Part shown: piece by piece, positions 1 through 10,569 of the stretch
How the letters are laid out: every line of letters begins with the position of its first letter
How positions within the stretch are numbered: position 1 is the first letter of the stretch
DNA from: Armigeres subalbatus
Lineage: Eukaryota > Arthropoda > Insecta > Diptera > Culicidae
Assembly: GCF_024139115.2 (NCBI RefSeq)
Contig: NC_085139.1
Coordinates: 251,320,067 to 251,384,066, forward strand
Direction: 5' to 3'
DNA: 64,000 bases
Program-made: the position numbers and the translations under genes
The notes under the pieces: model-generated
Told to the model about the DNA's origin: nothing
What the model saw: the letters and a program-made list of their open reading frames with translations, nothing else
Databases searched by the model: none

Positions 1-65
1 CCTTAAATAATTTCCAGAGGAATTTCAAGGGGAATTTTGGTAAGTAATTCCGAAAGAGTTTCAAC

Positions 66-545
66 CAGTGGTGGAAATCTGTGAACCTTGTTCACAAAAC
101 AAGAAGTAGGCCATGCAAAATGCTCGCGAACACTTGTTTTGCCTTTTCTTTCCTACCTACTACTCGCAGAGAAAACAGAAAAGCGAACCCCGAAAAATGT
201 TCGTGGAGCTTCGCGAGTCATTCGGGTTAATTTGCAAAATGTCATAAACCAACCTAAGAAAATAATTCTCATGGATGTTCGAGCAAGAACACATTTGTTC
301 ATTGTTATTGTGTTTATGTTAAGTAAAATTTATCCATTTTATTCGAAATAACCACAAATACTCACGATCGTGATTTTTACTCGTGAAAAAAAATACTGCC
401 CTGCTTTTTGTCTTTGCTCTGCCCGTAATCGCGAACAAAGCAAGCGCAAGAAAAAATGCAGGCAGTAGGTTTGCGCGACTATGGCATTTCTGGTAGGCCC
501 AATTACGCTATTTTCTTACTCGTGAAGCGAGTATTTCCAGCACTG
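66..545 (+). mobile_element. hAT-type MITE, copy 1
   Basis: This is a 480-bp non-autonomous element. Its left end reads CAGTGGTGGAAAT and its right end is the imperfect inverted counterpart (ATTTCCAGCACTG). The body is repeated in reverse orientation at 27071-27548, including segments about 'tactcgcagagaaaac' and 'ggcagtaggtttgcgcg'. CAGTGGTGG ends and 8-bp target duplications are typical of hAT transposons. Here the flanks GTTTCAAC and GTTTTGAA match only partly, so the duplication has decayed. The short ORFs inside carry no transposase similarity and are shadows. Confidence 0.75.
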
Positions 546-1140
546 GTTTTGAAGAAATTTAATTTTTGTAGCCAGATGAATTTGCAGACAAATTTTTCAA
601 GGAATTTCCAACAGAATTCCAGAAGAAAAAAACAGGAACAATTTTCCAGGAGAGTTCTTGGAGGAATTTCCGGAAAAATTCCCGGGGCGTGAGGATCAAG
701 GGCTTCCACGTGAGTTTCTGAAGAAATTCAATGAGAATTTCCGGGAAGACCTCGAAGTAATTGATGGAATTTCTGGAGTAACTCCAGAGAGAATGCCCGA
801 AGGAGTTTACATGGGAATTTCTGAATGATTTTCTGGTGGAAGTTCTGGGAAAGGGGATGTGTAAATTTCTAAGAGAATTTCTAAGTGAATTGTTGAAGAA
901 ATTACCGAGAAAATAATGGAATTTAAAGGGTACATTTGGAAGAATTAACGGAGAAATATTTGGCTATAATTTAAGATGGATGTTCGGAGGAATTTCGTAA
1001 AAATTTGCGGAGAAATTCCTAGAGGAACTTCCGGAGGAATTCCTGGAGGAACTTTCAGAGAAATATCTGGAAAAACTCCCATAGGAATTCCCGGAGAAAC
1101 TCTCGGAGGAATTCCTGGAGGAACTTCCATATAAATTCCG
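546..1140. repeat. Degenerate GAATTTC/GGAGGAATTCC minisatellite
   Basis: The stretch is built from diverged short repeats of the type GAATTTC-TGGAG-GAATTCC, roughly 21-24 bp apart. They are clearest at 945-1130, where 'ggaggaacttccggagg' and 'ggaattcctggagg' alternate. Bases 1-65 look like the same material, so MITE copy 1 appears to have inserted into this array. It is a diverged relative of the 25.5, 27.6 and 31.5 kb arrays. The short ORFs on the - strand follow from the repeat and are not considered genes. Confidence 0.7.
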
Positions 1141-2480
1141 TAAAACTTGATTCACGCTGACTCACGCCGCCGCCAATCACCACCACGCCAATGCTACTAG
1201 CAGAAAATGATCTATCACGCCTCATCGTCGATAAAATTTTAATCGGCGCACATGTCTAGATAGAATATCAAGTTAAATCAGAGCTTAAAATATTCATCTT
1301 CATGAAGCAGCTTCGGTCCGAATTTTGACAAACATCGCATGAATATTCAAAACATAGAATGACATAGTCAGACGACTACTCCACCAACTCATTCATTCGA
1401 CTGTCACTGAGTGTCCTTACTATGTGCAGAGAAAAACATTATTAGCATTGTTTATGTTGATGTTTACCATTGAAAGTGCCTCGCGGATGAAAATCGTATT
1501 CAGTCCTGTGTGATAAATTACTTTACTCATTTGAAACGTGTTTTGATTTCAGATAATTTATCAATTTGTAAAATGTGCATAAATATTCAATGACTAATAT
1601 TCAGCTGAATATTGACTGTACAGAGCCGACTATGAATGTGTCTGGAAGTGAACTGACAATTGAAGAAAGGTGGACTTCACCAAAATTTTTCGATTATTTT
1701 ACACTCTGAGTTAAATCATGTTTGGAATTTTCGACCAAACTACCAAGGTATCCCAGGAAAAACCCTTGGGAGAAACTACTGTTCCAGGATAAACTTCTTC
1801 GGAAATCCCAGTAAGACGTCTCAGAGGAAATTTTCGACTAAAAATTTTCTTCATTTTAGTAACGCTGCTAATTTGTTTCTCGAGAAATAAAATTGTTACG
1901 CGTGTGCGAACGCGTCCAAGACAAAAAATTCCTCTTGCTGATATTCTGCTTTATGAGGGCTTGGTCGCGCTCCGCATCGCTCAACTGTTTCATATGTTCG
2001 TTCAATTGTTTAAAATGATAGTAGGGTATCTGTTCATAATAATAACATAACAAACATAACAATAACATAATAACATGCTCCTATATCAATAACATTCGCA
2101 AAACAGGAAATTTAGGCTCAATTTGTGTCGTGTTTTGTTATTTTCCGACGTGCTCACTGCTGAAAAAATTCACAAAAATGAGAAACAAAACAAATAGCGC
2201 ACCAATTCTTTGTTTTTGAATGGTATTGATTTGGGTACATGGTATGAATTCAAGGAGCAGTTCCCCTATAATATGTGTAACGTAAGACTGGCAAACATGA
2301 CACGCTGCTTTTTCAAAGTTTTGCTACTAAATTCGTTATAAAAGCTCACGATGGTGTTTAAATCAGTTGCGAAATTATTACGTAATATATGAAGGACCCC
2401 CGCATGTGCCATGATCAAAGCATATTCAAATTTTTACTAAAATCGTACAGAAAACGGAACGAAAAAAAAAATTTTTTTTT
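1141..2480. other. Unassigned AT-rich intergenic DNA
   Basis: No coding region is supported. Short palindromic stretches rich in GAATATTC occur around 1570-1620. Around 2145-2175 there is a partial match (gtgctcactgctgaaaaaa) to the dispersed repeat at 3503-3632. ORFs here are at most 76 codons, with no recognisable domain. Confidence 0.5.
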
Positions 2481-2566
2481 GTACGTACTATCGAGGTAAA
2501 ATGTACGTACAATCGAGGGTACGTACTATCGAGGGTACGCACTATCGAGGGTACGTACTATCGAGG
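2481..2566. repeat. 16-bp tandem repeat GTACGTACTATCGAGG
   Basis: Five units begin at 2481, 2503, 2519, 2535 and 2551. The last four are exactly 16 bp apart with single substitutions (AATCGAGG, GTACGCAC). The first is separated from the second by a six-base spacer. A run of A and T precedes the array. Confidence 0.9.
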
Positions 2567-2696
2567 TATGCCTGTATTGACAATTTCATAACTTTTACCA
2601 TTTTTAACCTATTTGAATAATGTTGGCCATTTACAATAGATGGTAGTATAATAATCATCATAATCATCATAATCATTTGAATAATGTTGGCCATTT

Positions 2697-2857
2697 GTTC
2701 AGTGCGTGTTGGCTCTTGTTTCGGACAGCAGAACGATCGCGCGAATTGCCGAAATTTTGTGTTTTGCATTGCGCGGCCGGTAATAAAGTTAATTAGTTCA
2801 GTGCGTGTTGGCTCTTGTTTCGGACGGTAGAACGATCGCGCGATTTGCCGAAATTTT
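2697..2857. repeat. 62-bp direct duplication
   Basis: The segment 2697-2758, starting gttcagtgcgtgttggctc, recurs at 2796-2857 with a few substitutions, such as cagcag to cggtag in the middle. Just before the first copy, the motif 'ttgaataatgttggccat' occurs at 2612 and 2677, and again at 3280. The segment is therefore a patchwork of local duplications. No gene is recognised. Confidence 0.85.
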
Positions 2858-3502
2858 ATAAAATCCAGCGAAACATTTGTAAAATCCAGGTTACTTTGTC
2901 CTCCTTTGGACGATTCGTAAGTAAATTGATGAATATATTTTATTATTTTTTCAGCATATACTGTTATTGACAAACGCTCTATATTGTCGAATAGAGCTCC
3001 CTATTATTCACCTTACCCACTAACACAAATTTTCCTTCCCGAGACATCTATGAAGGTAGTATGGGTTCCCTGCATCTTCACTAGTAGATGTTGAATTAAC
3101 ATTCCTTCCCTTCCTTCCGTGATTGTAAGGACGTGGCCAGGTATACAACTGCTACTGTATAGGAAAAGGTACTAATCCCAAGTACCAATTTGCGACAATA
3201 TACAGTAGATTGCTCAATTGAGCATTGTATAGCCACCCACGATTTGTACAATCACATATGCTATGCTATGCTATGCTATTTGAATAATGTTGGCCATTTT
3301 GGAGAAGGGAACTTACATACTTTTCGTCCACTGCCAAGATTTACATCTTTTGTCTTTTGTAATGCCTTAGAGTCATCACGCGTAAGCAAAAGTCTACACT
3401 CAACCAGCGGATGGCAGATTTTAATACAGTTCTGCATAAGAACCTTACAGAAACTGTATAATAATTGGGCATATACAATTTCGGAAGATTTTAATACAAT
3501 TA

Positions 3503-3632
3503 GGGGAACTGTTCCGATCTCCATCTCACTGTACATATATCCATCTCATCGCTAAACAAAGAAATACGACACCAAATTCGTCGCTTCTTTTTGTCAACAT
3601 GCGTGCTCACTGCTGAAAAAAAAAAAAATCAC
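3503..3632. repeat. Dispersed repeat, copy also at 16570-16691
   Basis: The segment begins ggggaactgttccgatctcc and ends in an A-rich stretch after 'gcgtgctcactgctg'. A diverged copy in the same orientation lies at 16570-16691, starting ggggaactgtgccgatttcc. Both share the middle motif 'catctcatcgc', then 'aaacaaagaaatacg'. The class is unknown. The A-rich end suggests either a short retroposon or a MITE fragment. Confidence 0.7.
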
Positions 3633-4510
3633 AAAATAATAAATAAACCAAATTCCTTTCCATTGCTTTGTTTTAATGGGATGGAAATAGGCTATGAGAT
3701 TAAATGGCGAACTTTCCCTATTGTATTAAAAAATACAGATTTGTTCGACTTTTCATTTCAATGAGAACCAAGCGTTTTTTCGAGCCAAGGGAGAATCTGT
3801 TTTCGTTGTTTATGTTGAGGATCATCTTTCACCCATCAATCTTTTCTCCAGAATAGCCTGGAAGATAAACGAAAATCTTGCTTATTAGATGAAAATCCTT
3901 TTCGTTTCATCACTTTTACCTCTCACTCACTTTTCGCGAGAATTATCGCAACAATTACAAATTGTATGGCCGCGCGGGACTCGAAACCAGAATAGTAACA
4001 ATAATAACTGTGGGGATCGCTTCCAGCCACACCACCACGCTATCTGTATGAAAGCGTTAAGTTTTTTTTCCACATGCTACTACCATTTGCTTTTTATGGT
4101 GCCACGAAAACCGAATATGAAAGAAAAAAAAGAGCAAACAACGTTTGGCGGCAATCGAAGTGAGCGAAAAATGGTTAACATTCTCAGGCTGTTTTTCTTC
4201 CGAAAAGTGATTTCTCCCGAAATTTTTGGCGAAGCATCCTGTCTCTCTGAGATTGAGTACATTACGAACCCTGATTATTTTATTACAATATTGTATAAAA
4301 AGCTACAGAATTGTATATGCCCAGATTTTTACAATAATTGTCAGATTTTTTTGGGTGTATCAACCAGTTTCAAATACTCTTACTCTTGGTCCTTAGATTT
4401 GAAGGTTCTTACATGATATGTTTGTTTCATCAAAATAATCATGGGGTTGTGTACAACGATGTAAACTATGTAAACCAAATCTATACATAAGATTGAGCTG
4501 GACCACCTCA
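3633..4510. other. Unassigned intergenic DNA
   Basis: A 175-codon ORF on the + strand (3889-4416) is the longest open frame here. It has no recognisable domain, an ordinary AT-rich composition and no visible splice or promoter context. I do not call it a gene. Confidence 0.4.
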
Positions 4511-4514
4511 TTCG

Positions 4515-4685
4515 TTTAAGTTTAATTCACTCAATTTCGACCTCAGGTAATAAAACTCAAAATTGGCTTCCCGTATTGAACTGGCGTCTTGGATTGTTTG
4601 GCTCTTTGTTTTGACAACAAAAGAAAAGTGGATGAAAGCGAGAAAAAAATAACTCAAAAGTAAGTTTAAAAGTACTCAATTTTGG
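4515..4685. mobile_element. Fragment of the 49.7-kb MITE family
   Basis: This 170-bp stretch matches 49808-49985 in direct orientation, including 'actcaatttcgacctcagg' and 'aactcaaaattggcttccc'. It differs by small indels. It lacks the outer inverted ends seen at 49657-50000, so it is a truncated or eroded copy. Confidence 0.75.
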
Positions 4686-4689
4686 TTTT

Positions 4690-5280
4690 CCTTTTTGCAT
4701 TTCACAGTTGAATAATTGATAATACCCTGAAAGTAGGCAATTATTTATGGTTGAAATCGCTATGTAGGAACAGGAATGTTATGATTTTTTGAGCTTGAAA
4801 GTATTAAAGTTGCAAAAGGAAAACGTTCTTCAGCCACAAGGCTTAAATACTATGTGGCTATCACTTTGATATAATTCATGGTCTGAGTAAAAATCTGAAT
4901 AGAAGCATTTGTATTCTAACACTTTTAAAATAAATCCAACGCCGGATATTTTGTTCGTAGTTTTGCTAAATCAAATCACATGGAATTGTGCGTGGTATTT
5001 TTTTAGCGTGTTTTGATTCCGTGTGTTTGTTCTTTCAAGTGCGCTGCTGCAAAGAAAACGAACAGTCCAATTTTATTTAGTGAAACATAGAGCAAATATT
5101 GGATAAATTTGCTATTTGTGGTGATAATCAAGTGGTAATAAATAAAAAAGTAGTTTATACCTAATTTGTCGTATCATACACGATAAAGAGAAGAAACAGG
5201 CGATCCAAAAAATAAGTAACAGTTTGCTTTTCGTCTGCTGCTTTCTTGGCGATCAATAATAGCAGGATTTCGTAGGTGCA
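4690..5280. other. Unassigned AT-rich DNA
   Basis: No repeat structure or supported ORF was seen in this stretch. Only a 60-codon frame overlaps its right end. Confidence 0.4.
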
Positions 5281-5285
5281 ATTTC

Positions 5286-5381
5286 CCCAGCACAGGTCGA
5301 ACAAAATAGTTGCAATAACTTGATTGTGACTAAATCTGATCACATAGATTGGTAGCTTATGTGGAACATATGTATGCTAGG
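5286..5381 (+). mobile_element. ~100-bp CCC-ended short element, copy 1
   Basis: The segment starts CCCAGCACAGG and ends GCTAGG. It contains 'agttgcaataacttg' and 'gtgactaaatctgatcac'. Related copies lie at 31015-31110 (reverse) and 42775-42881 (forward). The ends resemble a short imperfect inverted repeat (CCCNAGCANCAC). This is the most diverged of the three copies. Confidence 0.65.
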
Positions 5382-5904
5382 TTGTTTCGGTGATTAATTC
5401 GTCAAATCTTGCTACTTTTACACAAACACTTATTCATAGAAAGCCTGAGCTTGAAATTGTGTGATTGGATTAAAATTTTGTTCATAAATAGTGTATGTTT
5501 GCTGGAAAACGCAAATATTGTTGAGGGTGCCACCAAATGTCGCACCCTGCCAAAGCCGAATTCTACCCTATCACATTCATAATAAACAATTTTTAACAAA
5601 CATGTAAAATATTAGTACGGCTTCTTTTTTCTCGGTTCTCGGCTTTGAGAGGAAATTGTAGATTCAGCAGTCTTATACTTTCTACTGAAAATCACTAACT
5701 GATTTTCTTAATTCTACCAACCTCCTTTCAATTTTACAAACGATTTTTTTTGTGTGTAGATATACAATAAGATTTAAAACACATTTTACTCCAATGTTAC
5801 AATAAAATAAAATACAACATAATGTTCTATAGTGGTCTTTATGTTGAACTGTATAAAACTTATTTTTTTTGCTCAAAACCCAATTGAATAATAAATAATA
5901 ATGT

Positions 5905-6400
5905 TACCCGGGAGGTGAAAAGGCGTATTGCATCTGCAAATAGGGCTTATTACGGACTTCGTAACCAGCTTAAGTCCCGTAGTCTGCAAACGAAAACAAA
6001 TCTCGCGCTGTATACTATTCTGGTTCTTCCGGTGGCTCTATACGGCCATGAAACATGGACGTTAAAGGAGGCTGATCGAAGAGCTTTCGGAGTGTTTGAG
6101 CGTAAGGTGATGCGGACAATACTCGGTGGTGTAAACAGGAGAACGGTATCTGGCGGCGTCGCATGAATCACGAGTTGTACCAGGTGTATAAGGACTGGAT
6201 TATTAAGCTTATTCAACACGGCAGATTCGGTGGTCTGGTCACGTTGTTCGTATGCCGGAAGATCGTCAGCGAAGATAATATGCTCGGAAGGCCGCAGGCT
6301 TTGTTGAAAGTCGCGTACACGATGGCTTTTTGCAGTTGCAGAGGACCTGAGGGCGCTCAATGTTCAGTACGCCGATAAATAGAAATAGGAATAGTTATCT
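5905..6400 (+). pseudogene. RTE-C family retrotransposon, 3' ORF2 fragment
   Basis: This is the 3' end of an RTE-clade non-LTR retrotransposon. The translation contains the characteristic C-terminal block (KRRIASANRAYYGLRNQL, LYTILVLPVALYGHETWTL and FGVFERKVMRTILGGV). A frame change near 6160 is followed by RRRMNHELYQVYKD-like residues. RTE ORF2 normally carries an endonuclease and a reverse transcriptase; only the post-RT tail remains. A more complete but decayed copy of the same family is at 17393-18860 on the - strand, and a short one is at 33420-33765. The small intact frames at 5915-6166 and 6163-6378 are pieces of this pseudogene. Confidence 0.85.
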
Positions 6401-6905
6401 GTATCAGTTCCCAGTCGGTAAGATAGGCCAAAGATAGCCACCGAACGATATTCAATCAGTGAAGGCGGCACGCAGCAGTGTCACACGTGGTCTAACTCTT
6501 CTGAAAAAGAACAAAGAAAAATTTTCCAAACTGCTTCGGCGGTGGAAATCAAGAACCCAAACAAAGGTATTTAAAAGATTTATCCTGCATCATAATGATC
6601 CGGTATTATGATGATAACATTATAGATACTCAATGGTCAATGAGTCAATGATCCGCCATTTGCCCACTAGCACAATCCGCAATGAAAAGAACACACGGTT
6701 AGATGAATTTACCCATAAATGGGTACTCTGTTATTGTTGATATTATTACAGGTAAACCAACCAATGTCGTACATGCACCACAAGCACAGACATCAAAATC
6801 AAGCAACTTGTGGGTTTGGATCTAATCCTCAGTTTTCAAACCTAAACACAAGATTTTACGCAGATCACACGCAGCCGAGTATACCCATCAGCACGGAGGC
6901 GCTGT
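6401..6905. other. Unassigned intergenic DNA
   Basis: No supported gene. A short palindromic patch occurs at about 6590-6650 (the ends of 'atcataatgatccgg' recur inverted in 'ccggtattatgat'). Confidence 0.35.
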
Positions 6906-6913
6906 ACTATCGG

Positions 6914-7031
6914 CAGGCCGGATTTAGGGGAGAGGGTCCCGCACAAATCTAATGTACCAAAACCAAGCAATTTTTTGGCGCACCCACAAGCTGTCGGCCT
7001 CGGAGCCCCCTTCCAGCTAGTTTCGGCCCTG
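6914..7031. mobile_element. 118-bp hAT-type MITE with 8-bp target duplication
   Basis: The element begins CAGGCCGGATTTAGG and ends TTTCGGCCCTG, forming imperfect hAT-like terminal inverted repeats (CAGGGCCGRA). It is flanked by ACTATCGG at 6906-6913 and GCTATCGG at 7032-7039. That is 7 of 8 identical bases, consistent with an aged 8-bp hAT target-site duplication. It has no coding capacity. Confidence 0.75.
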
Positions 7032-7288
7032 GCTATCGGCAAACAGGTGGCCGAAATCAAAAATCGACTTTCTTCGAATTGTAAATCAAGTTTACCTATC
7101 AAAAGAGATTGCTTTAGACCATTAAAACCCAGAGGATCTGCACTCTGTATTGCATGGTTAGCAAGATATAGGCATCAGAACCAGTTTTTAGTAGAAATAC
7201 TAGAATAAGAGATTGGTGAAGACGCCATCTTCTTTCCAATCGGACCGTGAAAAGCGGTTCCAATTCGAGTTGTTTACTTTTTTCACCC

Positions 7289-7873
7289 TTAATGGTACGT
7301 ACACACCAATCAAGCAGTTTGACGAACATTGACTCCACCCCCAAGAAAATGCCTCGGTTGCTGCTTTGTCTGACCGTGTGTGAAGTTGTTCGAACAACCA
7401 TTTGACAATTAGCGGCTCGGTTGGGAAAATCAAAGCGGTTTGATTTTGGTTTGAGCTATCGAGGGCGGAGTCAAAGTTCGCCGAACATGTTTGAGCGTTT
7501 GTAGTGAAGTCGCACAAACCCACATAGGGGGAATGACGGCTTTGGCAGGTTTTGTTCTATTATTGGCAGGGGTTTTTGTGACTGACTATGCTCAAATTTG
7601 GCTAAACATTCTGCATATCAAAGAATAGTGGCAAATTTCATAAGGTGACAAAACCCCTGCCAATAATAGAACAAAACCTGCCAAAGCCGTCATTCCCCCT
7701 ATATTTTTGATGGTTGGTGTTTGAGTTGGCGCTTCGGTCGTTCGTGGGTGATATTGTTGGTCGAATAAATTGAGTGTTCGTGTTGCGGTTTGTAGAACAT
7801 GGTGGATGCTTGACTAAACGAGGGGTGGAGTCAATGGTCGTCAAATTGCTTGACCGTGTGTATGTACCATAAG
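7289..7873. mobile_element. MITE with ~55-bp terminal inverted repeats, interrupted by a second MITE
   Basis: The left arm reads TTAATGGTACGTACACAC, continuing through 'agtttgacgaacattgac' and CTCCACCCC. The right arm is its reverse complement with a few mismatches, ending at about 7873 (GTGTGTATGTACCATAA). The interior is GC-moderate and carries sub-repeats with 'gttcg'. The element is split by the TA-flanked MITE at 7527-7699. Without that insert it would be about 410 bp. The family name is not known to me. Confidence 0.75.
7527..7699. mobile_element. 173-bp foldback MITE, TA target site
   Basis: The element starts GGGGGAATGACGGCTTTGGC and ends with the exact inverse. The inverted arms are about 50 bp and almost perfect, and include 'aggttttgttctattattgg'. 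It is flanked by TA at 7525-7526 and 7700-7701, as expected for Tc1/mariner-type mobilisation. It lies inside the larger element 7289-7873. The arm identity suggests recent activity. Confidence 0.9.
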
Positions 7874-9290
7874 AAGCAAACAAAAAGTTCAAGTGATGAC
7901 AGTATGCTTTTCACGATTTCATACCTTTTTATACGTTGCCATTTCGAAAGTTTTTCACTACGCCAATCTCTGGTTGAAGGGTTGCTAGTTTTTGGTTCTT
8001 GAAAAACCGATGCATTGATAATGATATGGCTACACTGTTACGATTGGTCCTCTTTCGACGTGATTGTGTATGCATGCTTGTGTAGAATGAATGACATTAG
8101 TGCGAGTAAAAAACTCAAAGGTGCAGCCCAATCGGGTTGTACGCAAAGGTGACATAGGACTACGTAGCTGTACGAAATGGATGGTATTTGTCATAATAAT
8201 TTGTGTCTCTTTATTAACATTGAGTAAACAGCTTGGAGGTCAACTGAATCAAGAAGGCGAATAGTTGTTCCCAGTTGGATGGACTTTGAGTCTCCGAGCC
8301 AACCCGAGATAAATTTTCTTCAAAGTGCAAAACTTAATCGTTAATAGCGAATTTGATAGCGCGTCGAAGGGAGATGATGCAATAAATTTGACTGGATGAG
8401 ATCACTAACAGCAATCTACTACCGCCACGAAACCACCGAAACGTCCATTTTCTATTAACTCTTTCTTTCCATAAAATGTTGGTCTGAAAGAACCAAATTT
8501 TTTTCCCAGCACCTTTCAATAGCTGCATCCAAGCAGCTCGACACCGTGCGTTGCAACTGTCGCCACATGATGATTTTCGCTAAGCCACCAAAATTTGAAA
8601 TAAATTTTCAGCATTACCACTGCCACCCACTCCCTCGTGCTGCTGTGTCTGCTCCGCTGCATCGAATTTCGAACCGCTCTTTGTGGAAACCTGATCAAAA
8701 TTTCTCGCGCGCGCCGGAGAGCAGCTTTCTTGTCAATAAATTAAGCCGTTAGCCCCGCCCTTTGTGATCTGATATGGGTGTAAATATAATGTCACTCATA
8801 ACGATTAATGAAGGGCGGGAGCAAATACTTATTAGATATAAGAACTGCGACGTTCACCGATATTAATTGCTGTAGAAAGTTTCCACTGGTGGCTCTTCGT
8901 TGATTTTATACAAAGCACCATTTATACAAAGAAGGTTGATCCGACTATCGAAATAAACTTTCTTCAAAGTGCAAAACTCAATCGTAAATAGCGTAAATAA
9001 GTTGTTATCACAAAATGTTGTATTTGAAGTTATTACATTTTTTGCTCCATGCCCACCAATGCGATGGATTTCCTTGAAAATGTTATTAGCGCCTCGAGAT
9101 GCTGTTCAGCTCCGCTGCGATCGCTTTGATGCGTCTGCCCCGAGTGAAATCTTTTCAAGAGGATTAGATCCAAACCCGCAAGTGATTGATTTTTTATGTC
9201 TGCTAATTGATGCATGTCGTGATTGGTTGTTTACCTTTTCAAAACTTTTATCAATTATCGATAATAAATGGTTTAAAAAATAGTATTTTC
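7874..9290. other. Intergenic DNA with short dispersed repeats
   Basis: Bases 8312-8350 recur at 8955-8993; both contain 'tttcttcaaagtgcaaaac' followed by a run ending 'aatagcg'. Bases 8110-8230 share 'gcagcccaatcgg' and 'gatggtatttgtcat' with 40090-40140, where an internal part is missing. These are anonymous dispersed repeats. No gene is supported. Confidence 0.55.
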
Positions 9291-9408
9291 ATATCAGGAG
9301 CACAGCACGCCGCAGAGCAGGAGTGCTGCTGGCTAGATCACGGTTGCGCTCTCGTGATAAAAAAGCGATTGCTCCGAGTTTTGCTACTGTTTTTTTTCCA
9401 ACGGCAGA

Positions 9409-10480
9409 TGGAGACGGAGGAGATTCCGTACGATGCGGCTGCTTCACGGAAAGGAAGCACAAGCGGAAGAAGACCCAGTGGCTATCATCGATGGCAAGCA
9501 ACTCAAACGCCAACTGCTGAACAATAACACGTTCAGCACTCTGCAAACGAAAACGGGCCCATTCTCCAGGTCGAAACCGGTCGTTTCGATTCCGGAACAC
9601 CGGCGCGAAGAACAACCACCCTGGTTGTGAAAACGTGTTCACAACCCTAGCGGGTAAATAGAATCGTGCGCTGCTCTCGTAAAAATCACCCGATTTGGTA
9701 CGAAGATTCACTATTCCGATGACGACGTGACGAAGTGCGTAAGTACTCGAGCAGTGCGACTTCGAATACTACACGCACGACAACCATCCGACCGACCCTA
9801 CCGGGTTGTGCTTCGGGGACTACCGTTAGTGGCTCGGAAGTGCTGCTACATCGGCTGAAATTGGAGCACAAACTTGATGCGCAGGCCGCGCACATTATCA
9901 AGAGGAAAGTCGAATGTGCAGCTCTAGACGAGGCCTTCTACTTGATTCACTTCGCGAAGGGGTCTACCACCTTGCTGAAGCTGCGCGAGATCAAGCAGAT
10001 TGGCCAAATCATAGTGCGGTGGGAAGCCTACCGAAACAAGCAGGCCGATGTGACGCAGTGCGGAACTGCCTGTATCTGGCCACGGAACCGGAATGCCACC
10101 TGAAGAACAGGTGCAACAACTGGGAGAACCACAGCACGGAAAAGTGTCTCTAAAGCCAGCACCAAGCGCTGCGCCAACTGTTGCGGCGCTCACCCAGCTA
10201 CGGACCGTAGCTGTCCCAAGCGATAGATGCCAGCACATACGGCAACAAACAACCACGAAGAACCACCCGGCCAGAAGGTGGTTAACAAGCGAGCAGTTGC
10301 ACCTGCTTTTACTCGGACAACTTTCTAGCGTTACCAAACAAGCCGGTAGCAGCAGAAGAGCCGAAATTCGTGAACCCTCGAACCACGATCAACACCGGGA
10401 CCATCCATCAGTCATCGATCCCGCACCAGGGCAGGTGTGAATCAGGTGCACCACCAGTCGATACCTCACCGAGGTTGGCA
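9409..10480 (+). pseudogene. Jockey-like ORF1 (gag) pseudogene
   Basis: The likely start is the ATG at 9409 (METEEIPYD). Recognisable gag sequence lies at 9735-10090, with 'TLLKLREIKQIGQIIVRWE' and 'YRNKQADVTQC'. In an adjacent frame follow RNCLYLATEPECHLKNRCNN and a further Cys/His segment, matching the CCHC knuckles that end Jockey-type ORF1 proteins. Such proteins bind element RNA and form ribonucleoprotein particles. Internal stops near 9520-9700 and frame changes near 10050 and 10120 make it non-functional. A proline- and alanine-rich tail continues to about 10440. Confidence 0.75.
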
Positions 10481-10569
10481 AAGAGGGCTCTACAGTTCAG
10501 CCGAGCTATGGGCTATCTTTACAGAATTCCGCGGGAGAATGCTGCGGTGCAAGACCAAATCGGACCATG

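Noticed and set aside
3889..4416. 175-codon + strand ORF as a novel gene
   Set aside because: There is no domain, no homologous copy in the window and no supporting signals. A frame of this length can occur by chance in a 64-kb window.
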